Made by a program: the position numbers and the translations under genes. Of a stretch of 64,000 bases of DNA, positions 1 through 7,811 are shown in pieces (positions within the stretch are counted from its first letter, which is position 1; each line of letters starts with the position of its first letter). This DNA is from an uncultured Bacteroidota bacterium (GTDB lineage: Bacteria; Bacteroidota; Bacteroidia; Flavobacteriales; Flavobacteriaceae). The stretch lies in contig CABXGL010000004.1 in the NCBI GenBank assembly GCA_902511755.1, positions 19,615-83,614 of the forward strand. Reading direction: 5' to 3'. The notes below the pieces were generated by a model that had not been told where the DNA came from, searched no databases, and worked only from the letters and a program-made list of their open reading frames with translations.

Positions 1-121
1 GATGACGCATTGGAACGATAACTTCATCAGAAGAAAAACAGTGTTTTATTTCAGAAATCAATTCCAAGAAATTGGTGTTTTCCTCAATAAATTCAGTGCT
101 AATTTGTTTGATTTTATTCAT
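1..121 (-). CDS. Ornithine cyclodeaminase/mu-crystallin-like protein, N-terminal fragment
   Basis: The first 40 codons of a gene that runs leftwards out of the window, starting at ATG 121-119. The visible protein starts MNKIKQISTEFIEENTNF and reaches VIVPMRH. An N-terminal helix followed by a VP-x-R-H segment is what I recall for flavobacterial ornithine cyclodeaminase/mu-crystallin family proteins. These are NAD(P)H-dependent enzymes that act on ornithine or cyclic ketimines. With so few residues and no Rossmann fold visible the family call is an inference; the reading frame itself is convincing. It is divergent from the serine dehydratase side, so about 110 bases around 122-230 must hold its promoter. 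Confidence 0.5.
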   Translation of the reverse strand, partial: MNKIKQISTEFIEENTNFLELISEIKHCFSSDEVIVPMRH

Positions 122-230
122 AGGATAAAAATACGTAAAAGGCTTGATACATTAAGCTTTTGGCTTATTTGATAAAATTACATTTGAAGATTTATCAAAA
201 AAGTTAAATTTATACATAATGGCTATATTT

Positions 231-313
231 ATGAAATAAAAAAACTTCTGCTTTTATCAGCATTTGTGTTTTTGAGTTGCCAGCCTAAAAAGAAAATAGA
301 GTTAATTTTATGA
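231..313 (+). pseudogene. Remnant of a lipoprotein signal peptide
   Basis: ATG AAA at 231-236 is followed by an in-frame TAA. Shifting the frame by one base after it gives KKLLLLSAFVFLSCQPKKK, a textbook lipoprotein signal peptide with lipobox FLSC. The frame then closes with TGA at 311-313, overlapping the ATG (310-312) of the serine dehydratase gene. One lost base in the A-rich start would explain the broken beginning, but only about 27 residues remain, so the body of the gene is also gone. It may be a decayed gene or a chance fusion at a recombination joint. Confidence 0.4.
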
Positions 314-1902
314 AGTTGAATAAACAAAATGTCCCGGGAATTTTTAATGATGTCATTGGACCAATCATGCGAGGACCGTCAAGCTCACATACAGCGGCGG
401 CATGGCGTGCTGCGAAAACTTCTATGGATATCTTAAATGAACCTCTTAAAAAAGCTATTATTGACTTTGATAAGGATGGTGCGTGGGCGTCTAACTATAG
501 AGAGCAAGGCACATCGCTTGGAATAGAGGGAGGGTTGTTAGGTTTAGAAATGACTGATGACCGAATGAAAAACACAGAATTAGTTGCCAATGAGCTGGGT
601 GTTTCAATACATTATGAAATAAATTCATTTAAAACAAATCATGTAAATACGTTTCGCTTATTGTTGGAAAGTATTAATGGAAAAAATATTCAAGTAGTGG
701 CTATATCAATAGGTGGAGGATCCTTTGAAATTCAAAATATTGATGGTTTTGAGGTTAAAATTTGCGGAGATTTTTACGAGGTATGTCTTTTTAATAGCTC
801 AAAAGAAACGAGTTTAGAAAATTTTAAATCTATGTTTCCACAAAGCAAATCTATTGTCGAATCATTTAGCGGCGATAGACGGCTTATAAATATGAAGTTC
901 TCAAAAGAAGTTTCTGACAAAACAATTAAAAAATTGAATCATATAGTAAGCTTTGATAAATTAATTATTACAAAACCGGTATTACCAATTATTGCAGGTA
1001 ACGAAACGGACCTGCCATTTACTTCGGTTTCATCACTTTTAGAATTTGCCGAAAAAGAAAATCTCGATTTGGGAGCACTTGGATTGATTTACGAACAATG
1101 CCAGAGTGGATTAGAAGATTCTGCTGTCATTAATAGAATGAAGAAACTTGTTAGCATCATAGAGAATAGTATTAAAACAGGTTTAGAAGGAACGACCTAT
1201 AAAGATCGAATTTTGCCACAACAATCCCATTTAATCAATAGTGCAAAAAAACGTAATAAAATTCTACAAAATTCTATTATTAATCAAATTATAGAAAATG
1301 TATCGGCAATAATGGAATCGAAAAGTGCTATGGAAGTTGTTGTTGCAAATCCAACGGCTGGTTCTTGTGGTGTTGTAGGGGGAGTATTAAGAGCGGTAGC
1401 AGACGATATAAATGCGACTCAAGACGAATTGATTGAAGCGTATTTTGCCACGGGAATTATTGGGGTGTATTTTGCAATGGGACCAGGGTTCTCTGCTGAG
1501 GAACATGGTTGTCAAGTTGAATGTGGAGCATCAGCAGGAATGGCAGCTGCTGGCATAGTTCAATTATTTGGAGGAACAGCTAGACAGGCCGTTGATGCAG
1601 CCTCTATGGCAATTCAAAATATGATTGGATTGGTTTGTGACCCTATAGCAGATCGCGTAGAAGCACCTTGTTTAGGAAAAAATGTCAGTGCAGCTGTAAA
1701 TGCGCTTTCATCAGCAACAATGTCTTGTGCTGGCTATAATGCTCTTATTCCTCTAAATGAGGTTATAGAAACTGTTTCTTCAGTTAGCAAACAAATGCCA
1801 AGTTGTGTTAAATGTACGGGAAAGGGTGGACTTGCTATGACAAAAACTGCTTGTGCTATAAAGAAGAAAATGACATCAAAAAAAATCATAGTTACTCCCT
1901 AA
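310..1902 (+). CDS. sdaA: L-serine dehydratase (ammonia-lyase), iron-sulfur type, single chain
   Basis: Converts L-serine to pyruvate and ammonia in the cytoplasm using a [4Fe-4S] cluster. The N-terminal part (about 1-160) is the serine dehydratase beta domain, with PSSSHTAA at 23-30. The C-terminal part (about 250-520) is the alpha domain, with NPTAGSCG from 347. Likely cluster cysteines are C401, C443 and C454; their spacing (42 and 11) matches that known for the bacterial enzyme. At 530 residues it is the fused form carrying both domains in one chain. A TauE-like permease follows after 46 bases. Codon use looks richer in G+C than in most of the window, which could mean transfer. Confidence 0.93.
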   Translation: MKLNKQNVPGIFNDVIGPIMRGPSSSHTAAAWRAAKTSMDILNEPLKKAIIDFDKDGAWASNYREQGTSLGIEGGLLGLEMTDDRMKNTELVANELGVSIHYEINSFKTNHVNTFRLLLESINGKNIQVVAISIGGGSFEIQNIDGFEVKICGDFYEVCLFNSSKETSLENFKSMFPQSKSIVESFSGDRRLINMKFSKEVSDKTIKKLNHIVSFDKLIITKPVLPIIAGNETDLPFTSVSSLLEFAEKENLDLGALGLIYEQCQSGLEDSAVINRMKKLVSIIENSIKTGLEGTTYKDRILPQQSHLINSAKKRNKILQNSIINQIIENVSAIMESKSAMEVVVANPTAGSCGVVGGVLRAVADDINATQDELIEAYFATGIIGVYFAMGPGFSAEEHGCQVECGASAGMAAAGIVQLFGGTARQAVDAASMAIQNMIGLVCDPIADRVEAPCLGKNVSAAVNALSSATMSCAGYNALIPLNEVIETVSSVSKQMPSCVKCTGKGGLAMTKTACAIKKKMTSKKIIVTP

Positions 1903-1948
1903 ATCAAACATAGATTAATGAATTAATATTATTAGAACCCTCCGAATT

Positions 1949-2848
1949 ATGACTATAGCTATTTGGATTACCCTTATTATATTATCAATATTTTTTATAT
2001 ACTTTCTAAGCAAAGACGTTATTAAACACCGAAAAGTTTTGGAAAATGTTAGCGTTGTGAAAACAGCTTTAATCGGGTTTGTTGTTAATTTTTTTGATGT
2101 TCTTGGTATCGGTGCTTTTGCCCCACAAACGGCATTGTTGAAATTTACAAAACAAACAGAAGACAGGATTTTACCTGGCACATTGAATGTATCAAACACA
2201 ATTCCAGTTTTAATCCAAGCCTTGATTTTTATTCAAATTGTTGAAGTAGAACCCGTTACCCTGATATCCATGTTGTTATCAGCAGCAGTAGGTGCTATTC
2301 TTGGTGCTGGAATAGTTGCAAAGTTGTCTGTAAAAAAAATTCAGTTAACCATGGGATTTGCCTTACTAGTTACTGCTTTTTTTATGTTATCCGGACAAAT
2401 GAATTGGATACAAAACGGAGGAGAAGCTATTGGCTTAAATGGAGGAAAATTAGCCTTAGCAATTGGAGCAAATTTCATTCTTGGTGCTTTTATGACTGTA
2501 GGAATTGGTTTGTACGCTCCTTGTATGGCTTTAGTCTATGCTTTAGGAATGTCCCCTTTGGTAGCTTTCCCAATCATGATGGGTTCCTGTGCTTTTTTAA
2601 TGCCACCAGCATCAGCAAAATTCATTAAAGAAGGTGCTTATAACAGAAAAGCTTCAGTGTCTATGGCTATCCCTGGAATTATTGCTGTTTTAATTGCTGC
2701 ATTTCTAGTAAAATCATTGCCGCTCAATACACTTAGATGGGTGGTAATTGTAGTTATAATTTACACTTCTTTAGTAATGTTAAAATCAGGCTTAAATAGT
2801 AGAAATCAAGAAATCATTCCTCAAAGTAAAATGAAACATTACATTTAG
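1949..2848 (+). CDS. TauE/SafE-family membrane permease
   Basis: A 299-residue integral membrane protein with about eight hydrophobic segments, starting with one at residues 1-20. Two glycine-rich halves (VGAILGAGIVAKLS near 115 and ILGAFMTVGIGLYAPCMAL near 185) are typical of the TauE/SafE (DUF81) family. Members export sulfite, sulfonates or other organic anions, but the substrate cannot be read from sequence. It ends 3 bases from the convergent gene at 2852. Its position 46 bases after serine dehydratase suggests co-transcription, and a role in moving a product of amino-acid breakdown is possible but unproven. Confidence 0.8.
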   Translation: MTIAIWITLIILSIFFIYFLSKDVIKHRKVLENVSVVKTALIGFVVNFFDVLGIGAFAPQTALLKFTKQTEDRILPGTLNVSNTIPVLIQALIFIQIVEVEPVTLISMLLSAAVGAILGAGIVAKLSVKKIQLTMGFALLVTAFFMLSGQMNWIQNGGEAIGLNGGKLALAIGANFILGAFMTVGIGLYAPCMALVYALGMSPLVAFPIMMGSCAFLMPPASAKFIKEGAYNRKASVSMAIPGIIAVLIAAFLVKSLPLNTLRWVVIVVIIYTSLVMLKSGLNSRNQEIIPQSKMKHYI

Positions 2849-2851
2849 TGA

Positions 2852-3406
2852 TTAATTATTATCAAAATAAAAAATCAATCCTAAGATTCCTAGGATTAAT
2901 GGAGAGAGAAGAATGATTTGACAAAAAAATGACCAAAAAATAAATTCAATCCATTGTAAAATTCCCATTTCAGTATGTTGTTCTTTTTTAGTGATTTCAA
3001 TTAACCTATCAAGTTCCATTTTCATAAAATCAGATTTGCTTAATCCTAAATTAATTAACCCATGATTGTTAAGTGCTTTCTTAAAACCTTTAAATACTGA
3101 TTTCGGATATATCCATAAAGTAAGACCGAATGTTAAAAAAATGAAAGTATTAATTGGAAAATATTTCCAGAAACCTGTTCCTATTTCCCAACCAGAAATA
3201 AATGCTTCACCTTTCCAAGATGTATCGCAATTATTTAAAACGTGTTCAAGGTCATGAATATGAATAACATCTTTGCGAAATTTTGGGTTAGGCAAAGTGA
3301 TGTTTATAAACCAAATTTTTACTTGAAAAGTGTCATAAGCAATTCCACCATTTTTAGCTATTCCATTTTTTAAATAGAATTCATTTAATACTTTTTCTAA
3401 TTTCAA
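2852..3406 (-). CDS. Coq4-family-like membrane protein
   Basis: A 184-residue protein starting at TTG (3406-3404), the only start in the open frame. Residues 51-67 read HDLEHVLNNCDTSWKGE, an exact HDxxH-x11-E pattern (H51, D52, H55, E67). That is the metal-binding signature of the COQ4 family, which acts in ubiquinone biosynthesis in eukaryotes and some bacteria. The following SGWEIGTG also fits. Unlike mitochondrial COQ4, it has hydrophobic stretches near 84-100 and 150-180, so it is probably membrane-anchored. Flavobacteria are thought to use menaquinone, so the substrate is unknown. No neighbour hints at quinone work. Confidence 0.65.
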   Translation of the reverse strand: MKLEKVLNEFYLKNGIAKNGGIAYDTFQVKIWFINITLPNPKFRKDVIHIHDLEHVLNNCDTSWKGEAFISGWEIGTGFWKYFPINTFIFLTFGLTLWIYPKSVFKGFKKALNNHGLINLGLSKSDFMKMELDRLIEITKKEQHTEMGILQWIEFIFWSFFCQIILLSPLILGILGLIFYFDNN

Positions 3407-3502
3407 TAATTTATTTTTTTATTTCTATTCATTTTCATACTTCAAAAAAAATAAATTATTTAAAAAAAAAAAATGATTTGGATCATATAATTTTCTATTG
3501 TT

Positions 3503-3937
3503 TTATTTTTTAATTGCTATAGCATTATCTATTAAATAAACTCCACTAGTAACATCATCTCTTTTTAATCTAAGAATTCCAGTAACAGTAACTAATTCAT
3601 CCATCAAAAAATCGTCATAACCTGGTTTTAACCTTAATTCTATTGCTGATTCAGGACCACCAAACCCACAAAAAAAACATTCAGCATAAGGGTTTTCTGA
3701 TAAAATAAATATACCCTCATCTGGTGAAAGAGTTAGCATGTATCCCGTAATTCTAACTTCCTTATTGTCTAAAGATTCTACAGCTTCACCGAAGTGCGCA
3801 ACTTTAACATATCCATATTGATCTTTACTATATTCAGATTCATAATAAACATACCTTAATTTTAACCAATCGATTTCAATTTGAGAAAATAGACTGTTTG
3901 AAATAAGAAGAATGATAATATAAAAGAATTTATTCAT
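3503..3937 (-). CDS. Periplasmic CxxC protein (DUF3299-like), partner of ABC transporter
   Basis: A secreted protein of 144 residues: signal peptide at 1-19 (MNKFFYIIILLISNSLFSQ), then a small beta-rich domain. The phrase VRITGYM at 61-67, C87 and C90 in ECFFCGFGGPE, and a closing VTGILRLKR suggest an OB-fold-like protein related to DUF3299, with the cysteine pair as a possible metal or redox site. It overlaps the end of the FtsX-type permease gene by 8 bases and is clearly in that operon. Vibrio zinc-uptake operons of the zrg type pair the same kinds of protein, so a metal-linked role is an inference. Confidence 0.6.
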   Translation of the reverse strand: MNKFFYIIILLISNSLFSQIEIDWLKLRYVYYESEYSKDQYGYVKVAHFGEAVESLDNKEVRITGYMLTLSPDEGIFILSENPYAECFFCGFGGPESAIELRLKPGYDDFLMDELVTVTGILRLKRDDVTSGVYLIDNAIAIKK

Positions 3938-5117
3938 CTGCTAGAATTTTTGATATATTCATTTTGTAAACTTGAATAGCTGGGATTAAAGACGATATCA
4001 ATCCAATTAAAAAAGATAAGCCTAAAAGCCAATATTCTTCATTTAAAATTTTAATTGAATCAAGGTTGTAATTTATACTTTCATCCATTAATGAAGATAC
4101 AAACATTACGCCAAATCTGCTAAATAATAATCCAATTGCAAAACCTGCAATTGTAAGAATTAGGCTTTCAAAAATTATCATTCTAGATAGTTGAAATCTT
4201 GAGGCACCTAAAGTTCTTATCAAAGCCATTTCATATTTTCTATCATTCATAGAATTAAATAAATTTATAAAAAGACTAAATCCAGAAACAATTATAATTA
4301 AATAGGCTAGATAGGTTAAAGTTTCAATTCCGAATCCAAAAAGTTTAAATAATCTAGAAATTTCGTATGATGGAACCGCTGCTTGTAGATTTGTGTTTTC
4401 ATTGATTTGTCTAGGAAATCGAATTATATTCATTGGGCTTTTGAATTTAATCAGCATAGCAGTTATTTCTTTATTTTCATCTTCATATTCCTCATCATCA
4501 TGAGAACTATGTATATTCCAAACACTTTCAGGTGAGGTAATTATAAGCTGATCCATAACAGAATTTGATGACTCTAATAATCCTACAACTTTAAAACTCT
4601 TATCAGAATGGGATTGGCCTGTTTCTCTTAGTCCATGTGAGGTGATCAAATTATCTCCTAGTTTAATGTTTAATTTTTCATATACTTTTGAGCCAACTAA
4701 AACTTCGTATGGATTGTCCCATTCTTTACCTTGCTTTATTACACCCTTGTATAATTCAATTAATTTTTTTTCAGCACCTACAATTCTATACCCTTTGTAA
4801 TTATCACCATAAAGTAGTTTTATGCTTGAACCAACCATTTTATTATTACTAATTTCTTCTGCTTCTTCAAGAGAAATATTACCTGTTGGAGAGTCTATGT
4901 GATAAACAGATGAAAGTATTAGTTGAAGAGGACTTCCTTTTGCCCCTACAACCATATCAATTCCTCTCAAATTATTTTCCATTTGATCTTTTATTAATGA
5001 ATTTAATTGAAGCAGTAATGATATAATTCCAATACCTAGAGCTAATAAAGCTACAGTGATTAAAGAGCTTAGCGGTTTATTGAAAATATTTTTTATGCTT
5101 AATTTAAATATATTCAC
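3930..5117 (-). CDS. ABC transporter permease, FtsX/MacB type
   Basis: A 395-residue inner-membrane permease with the MacB/LolE plan: one membrane helix near 15-38, a large periplasmic domain to about 260, then three helices in the FtsX domain (about 265-290, 315-340, 360-385). RKYEMALIRTLGASRFQL near 295-312 is typical of the FtsX cytoplasmic loop. Residues 203-217 form a His/Asp/Glu-rich run (HSSHDDEEYEDENKE), which may bind a metal. The start is GTG at 5117-5115, giving a GTGA overlap with the ATPase stop, a sign of translational coupling. Substrate unknown; metal or lipoprotein are the main options. Confidence 0.85.
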   Translation of the reverse strand: MNIFKLSIKNIFNKPLSSLITVALLALGIGIISLLLQLNSLIKDQMENNLRGIDMVVGAKGSPLQLILSSVYHIDSPTGNISLEEAEEISNNKMVGSSIKLLYGDNYKGYRIVGAEKKLIELYKGVIKQGKEWDNPYEVLVGSKVYEKLNIKLGDNLITSHGLRETGQSHSDKSFKVVGLLESSNSVMDQLIITSPESVWNIHSSHDDEEYEDENKEITAMLIKFKSPMNIIRFPRQINENTNLQAAVPSYEISRLFKLFGFGIETLTYLAYLIIIVSGFSLFINLFNSMNDRKYEMALIRTLGASRFQLSRMIIFESLILTIAGFAIGLLFSRFGVMFVSSLMDESINYNLDSIKILNEEYWLLGLSFLIGLISSLIPAIQVYKMNISKILADE

Positions 5118-5737
5118 AATTCGATGGATTTTTTAAAATGTTTCTTTAATCTACTATCGTGAGTAATTACTATAAGTTGAGCTCCGAAATCTGTAGCTTG
5201 TTTTTTTAAAAGTTTAATTACATTGGAGCAATTATCATCATCTAAACTGGAGGTAGGTTCATCAGCCAAAATTAATTTAGGAGAATTTACAATAGCTAAG
5301 GCTATTGAAACTCTTTGTTTTTCTCCTTGACTTAATTGATTTGTCTTTTTGTTTAACTTATCAAAAATGTTTAAGTTTTTTAGAATATTTTCAATTCTTT
5401 TATTGTCTTTTTTGTTTGCTATATATTGAGCAAGTTCTAAATTTTCTTTTACAGTTAATGAATTTACAAAATGTGGTTTTTGAAATACAATTCCTATATT
5501 ATCTCTTCTAAATATATCAAGTTGAAATGAAGAAAGTTTAGTAAGTTCTTTTCCAAACAATTCGATTGATCCTGAATTCGACTTTAGCAGACCTGATAAA
5601 AGATGTAATAATGTAGTTTTTCCAATTCCAGAATTACCAATAATTAACAAATTCTCTCCACTTTCGAGATTTATATCATGAAATTTAAAGAAAACTTGAT
5701 TGTCGTAATTAAACTTAATTTCCTTGGTTTTTATCAT
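5114..5737 (-). CDS. ABC transporter ATP-binding protein, LolD/MacB-like
   Basis: A 207-residue nucleotide-binding subunit. Walker A is GNSGIGKTT near 34-42, the Q-loop is IGIVFQKPHF, the signature is LSQGEKQRVSIALA near 134, and Walker B is LILADEPTSSLDDD. It drives the FtsX-type permease encoded immediately downstream, whose GTG start overlaps this stop. It is shorter than typical LolD and ends soon after the H-loop (ITHDSRLKKHF). This is the first gene of a three-gene leftward operon. Confidence 0.88.
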   Translation of the reverse strand: MIKTKEIKFNYDNQVFFKFHDINLESGENLLIIGNSGIGKTTLLHLLSGLLKSNSGSIELFGKELTKLSSFQLDIFRRDNIGIVFQKPHFVNSLTVKENLELAQYIANKKDNKRIENILKNLNIFDKLNKKTNQLSQGEKQRVSIALAIVNSPKLILADEPTSSLDDDNCSNVIKLLKKQATDFGAQLIVITHDSRLKKHFKKSIEL

Positions 5738-5895
5738 GAATTTATAAGGTTCTAATTAATAATAGTAATACTAACTTTTTAGAAAATAAATATAATGATA
5801 TTAAAAATACCTAATCCAAAAATAAATTATAATAACCACCTATAAAAGATCTGTACTATTCAATAAAGTATTCTTTCTATAAGGGGAATAAGATT

Positions 5896-5926
5896 AACAA
5901 GTTTTAGATAATTTATGTAACTTGTT
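5896..5926. repeat. 8-bp perfect inverted repeat upstream of the M28 peptidase gene
   Basis: AACAAGTT (5896-5903) and AACTTGTT (5919-5926) are perfect inverted copies separated by 15 bases, ending 18 bases before the peptidase ATG. It could be an operator for a dimeric regulator or a leader hairpin. The rest of the 5738-5944 gap is AT-rich with no other structure that I can support. Confidence 0.35.
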
Positions 5927-5944
5927 GCAATTAATAATAATATT

Positions 5945-7567
5945 ATGAAAAAAATACTTTATATCACTTTTTTATCCTTTTTTGTTACACTTACAGCTCA
6001 AAGACCAGGAGCTACTGAAAGGCCTGGTCCAAGATTTCAAACTCCTGTCGAGGATGCCAGTAAAGACATGGTCGTAGAAAACATTATTGATGAAGTAAAT
6101 AACAGCTCTCAACTTGCAAATTTAGCTCATGAATTATTTGATGTTATTGGCCCAAGACTTGTTGGAACTCCCCAAATGAAAAACGCTCATGATTGGGCTG
6201 TAAATAAATATACAGACTGGGGAATGAGATCATACAATCATCAATGGGGTGTATGGAGAGGATGGGAGAGAGGAATTACTCATATCGATATGCTTGAGCC
6301 TAGGCTAAGGACACTGAACGGAAGACAATTAGCATGGAGTCCATCTACATCCAAAAAAGGGATAACAGCTGACGTTACGAAAGTACCAGAAATTAATAGC
6401 AAAGAAGACTTTGATCAATGGTTAAAAACAATAAAAGGCAAATTTGTTTTGGTTAGTCAAAACCAAATTACTGGAAGACCTGATTATCAGTGGGAAGAAT
6501 ACGCGACTCCTGAATCTTTTGAAAAATTAAAGAAAGATAGATCTGCTCTGAATGAAAAATGGTTTGCTAATTTTAGAAAAACTGGATATGGATATAGAGA
6601 CATAAATAAAGCATTTGAGGAGGCAGGAGCTATTGGTTTGATATCAAGTTATTGGTCTCAAGCCTTTGGAGCAAACAAAGTTTTTAGTGCAAGAACAGAA
6701 AAAATTCCAAATGTTGATGTAAACCTTGAGGATTATACCATGCTATATAGAATGGTTGAAAACGGTATCACTCCTAAGGTGAAAATTGTTGCAACTTCAA
6801 AAGAACATGGTGAGGTCCCTACTTGGAATACAATTGCAGAAATAAAAGGTGTTGAAAAGCCTGATGAGTATGTTATTTTATCTGCTCATTTTGATTCTTG
6901 GGATGGAGGTCAGGGGACAACTGATAATGGAACCGGGACAATAGTTATGATGGAAGCAATGAGAGTTTTAAAGAAGTTTTATCCTAATCCAAAAAGGACA
7001 ATAATGGTTGGACATTGGGGTAGTGAGGAGCAGGGATTAAATGGTTCTAGAGCTTTTGTGGAGGATTATCCAACAATCGTTGAAAATGCTCAAGCTGTTT
7101 TTAATCAAGATAATGGTACAGGTAGGGTAGTTAACATTAGTGGTCAAGGATTCCTTCATTCTTACGAATATGTTTCTGATTGGCTTTCTGCAGTTCCGCG
7201 AAATGTTACAAAGCACATCAAAACAGATTTTCCAGGAACACCTGGTGGAGGAGGGTCAGATTATGCTTCTTTTGTTGCAGCCGGTGTACCAGCATTTAGT
7301 TTAAGCTCACTTGACTGGTCATATTTTAATTACACTTGGCATACGAACCTTGATACATATGATAAGATTATTTTTGATGACTTAAAAAACAATGTTATTT
7401 TGACAGCAATACTTGCATATAAGGCTAGTGAAGATGAAGAAAAAGCTTCAAGAGAAAGACGTGTTATGCCTAAAAGTGTTCTAAATCCAAGATCTGGTAG
7501 AATGATGAGGGCAAGAGGTTGGCCAGCAATAAGAAAACCAAATAGAGACGGGACTACTGCGAAATAA
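5945..7567 (+). CDS. Secreted M28-family zinc metallopeptidase
   Basis: An exported aminopeptidase or carboxypeptidase-Q-like enzyme of 540 residues. A signal peptide (MKKILYITFLSFFVTLTAQ) is followed by a domain with PA-like insert features (about 130-270), then the catalytic M28 domain. Zinc ligands and catalytic residues are visible in order: SAHFDSWD, TTDNGTG, WGSEEQGLNGS, FNQDNGTG and TWHTNLDTYDK. The last ~30 residues are basic (RRVMPKSVLNPRSGRMMRARG) and no type IX secretion C-terminal domain is seen. It stands alone, consistent with peptide scavenging in the periplasm or outside. Confidence 0.9.
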   Translation: MKKILYITFLSFFVTLTAQRPGATERPGPRFQTPVEDASKDMVVENIIDEVNNSSQLANLAHELFDVIGPRLVGTPQMKNAHDWAVNKYTDWGMRSYNHQWGVWRGWERGITHIDMLEPRLRTLNGRQLAWSPSTSKKGITADVTKVPEINSKEDFDQWLKTIKGKFVLVSQNQITGRPDYQWEEYATPESFEKLKKDRSALNEKWFANFRKTGYGYRDINKAFEEAGAIGLISSYWSQAFGANKVFSARTEKIPNVDVNLEDYTMLYRMVENGITPKVKIVATSKEHGEVPTWNTIAEIKGVEKPDEYVILSAHFDSWDGGQGTTDNGTGTIVMMEAMRVLKKFYPNPKRTIMVGHWGSEEQGLNGSRAFVEDYPTIVENAQAVFNQDNGTGRVVNISGQGFLHSYEYVSDWLSAVPRNVTKHIKTDFPGTPGGGGSDYASFVAAGVPAFSLSSLDWSYFNYTWHTNLDTYDKIIFDDLKNNVILTAILAYKASEDEEKASRERRVMPKSVLNPRSGRMMRARGWPAIRKPNRDGTTAK

Positions 7568-7648
7568 TAGGGCTGTCTTTTTTATTTAAGTAAAAAGTGT
7601 AGTAGAGTAAAAAAATAAATGTTTTCCTAAATAGGTCAAGAAGTTTTT

Positions 7649-7777
7649 TCATTTCAAAAGTTTATTTATGTTATCTATTGTGGTTTGCAAAACTATTTTA
7701 TGTACTGAATCTTTAGGATTTTGAATCTCAGTATTTAACCTTTCTAATAACTCTGCAATAGTGTTTTCTTTTTTCAT
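7649..7777 (-). CDS. Small ORF of 42 residues downstream of mnmE
   Basis: ATG at 7777-7775 opens a 42-codon frame ending TGA at 7651-7649. The protein starts MKKENTIAELLERLNTEIQ and ends VLQTTIDNINKLLK. It has a charged, amphipathic, helical look and no membrane segment. It lies 34 bases after the mnmE stop on the same strand, so co-transcription is likely. Codon use is like that of its neighbours. I do not recognise a family. The balanced Lys/Glu/Asn composition argues against a random AT-rich frame. Confidence 0.5.
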   Translation of the reverse strand: MKKENTIAELLERLNTEIQNPKDSVHKIVLQTTIDNINKLLK

Positions 7778-7811
7778 TACCTAAATATAAGAATTATTGA
7801 TTTTCAAGTAT

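Noticed and set aside
1915..2199. 94-codon minus-strand frame
   Set aside because: Antisense to the TauE/SafE permease; the reverse frame of a hydrophobic gene often stays open.
2877..2897. Palindrome AATCCTA-N7-TAGGATT near a convergent gene end, possible terminator
   Set aside because: It lies inside the coding sequence of the Coq4-like gene (its LGILGLIF part) and no T-run follows in either direction; probably a codon repeat effect.
3462..3473. Run of 12 A bases, possible phase-variation tract
   Set aside because: It is in an intergenic region with no promoter element in place around it and many shorter A-runs exist in this AT-rich sequence.
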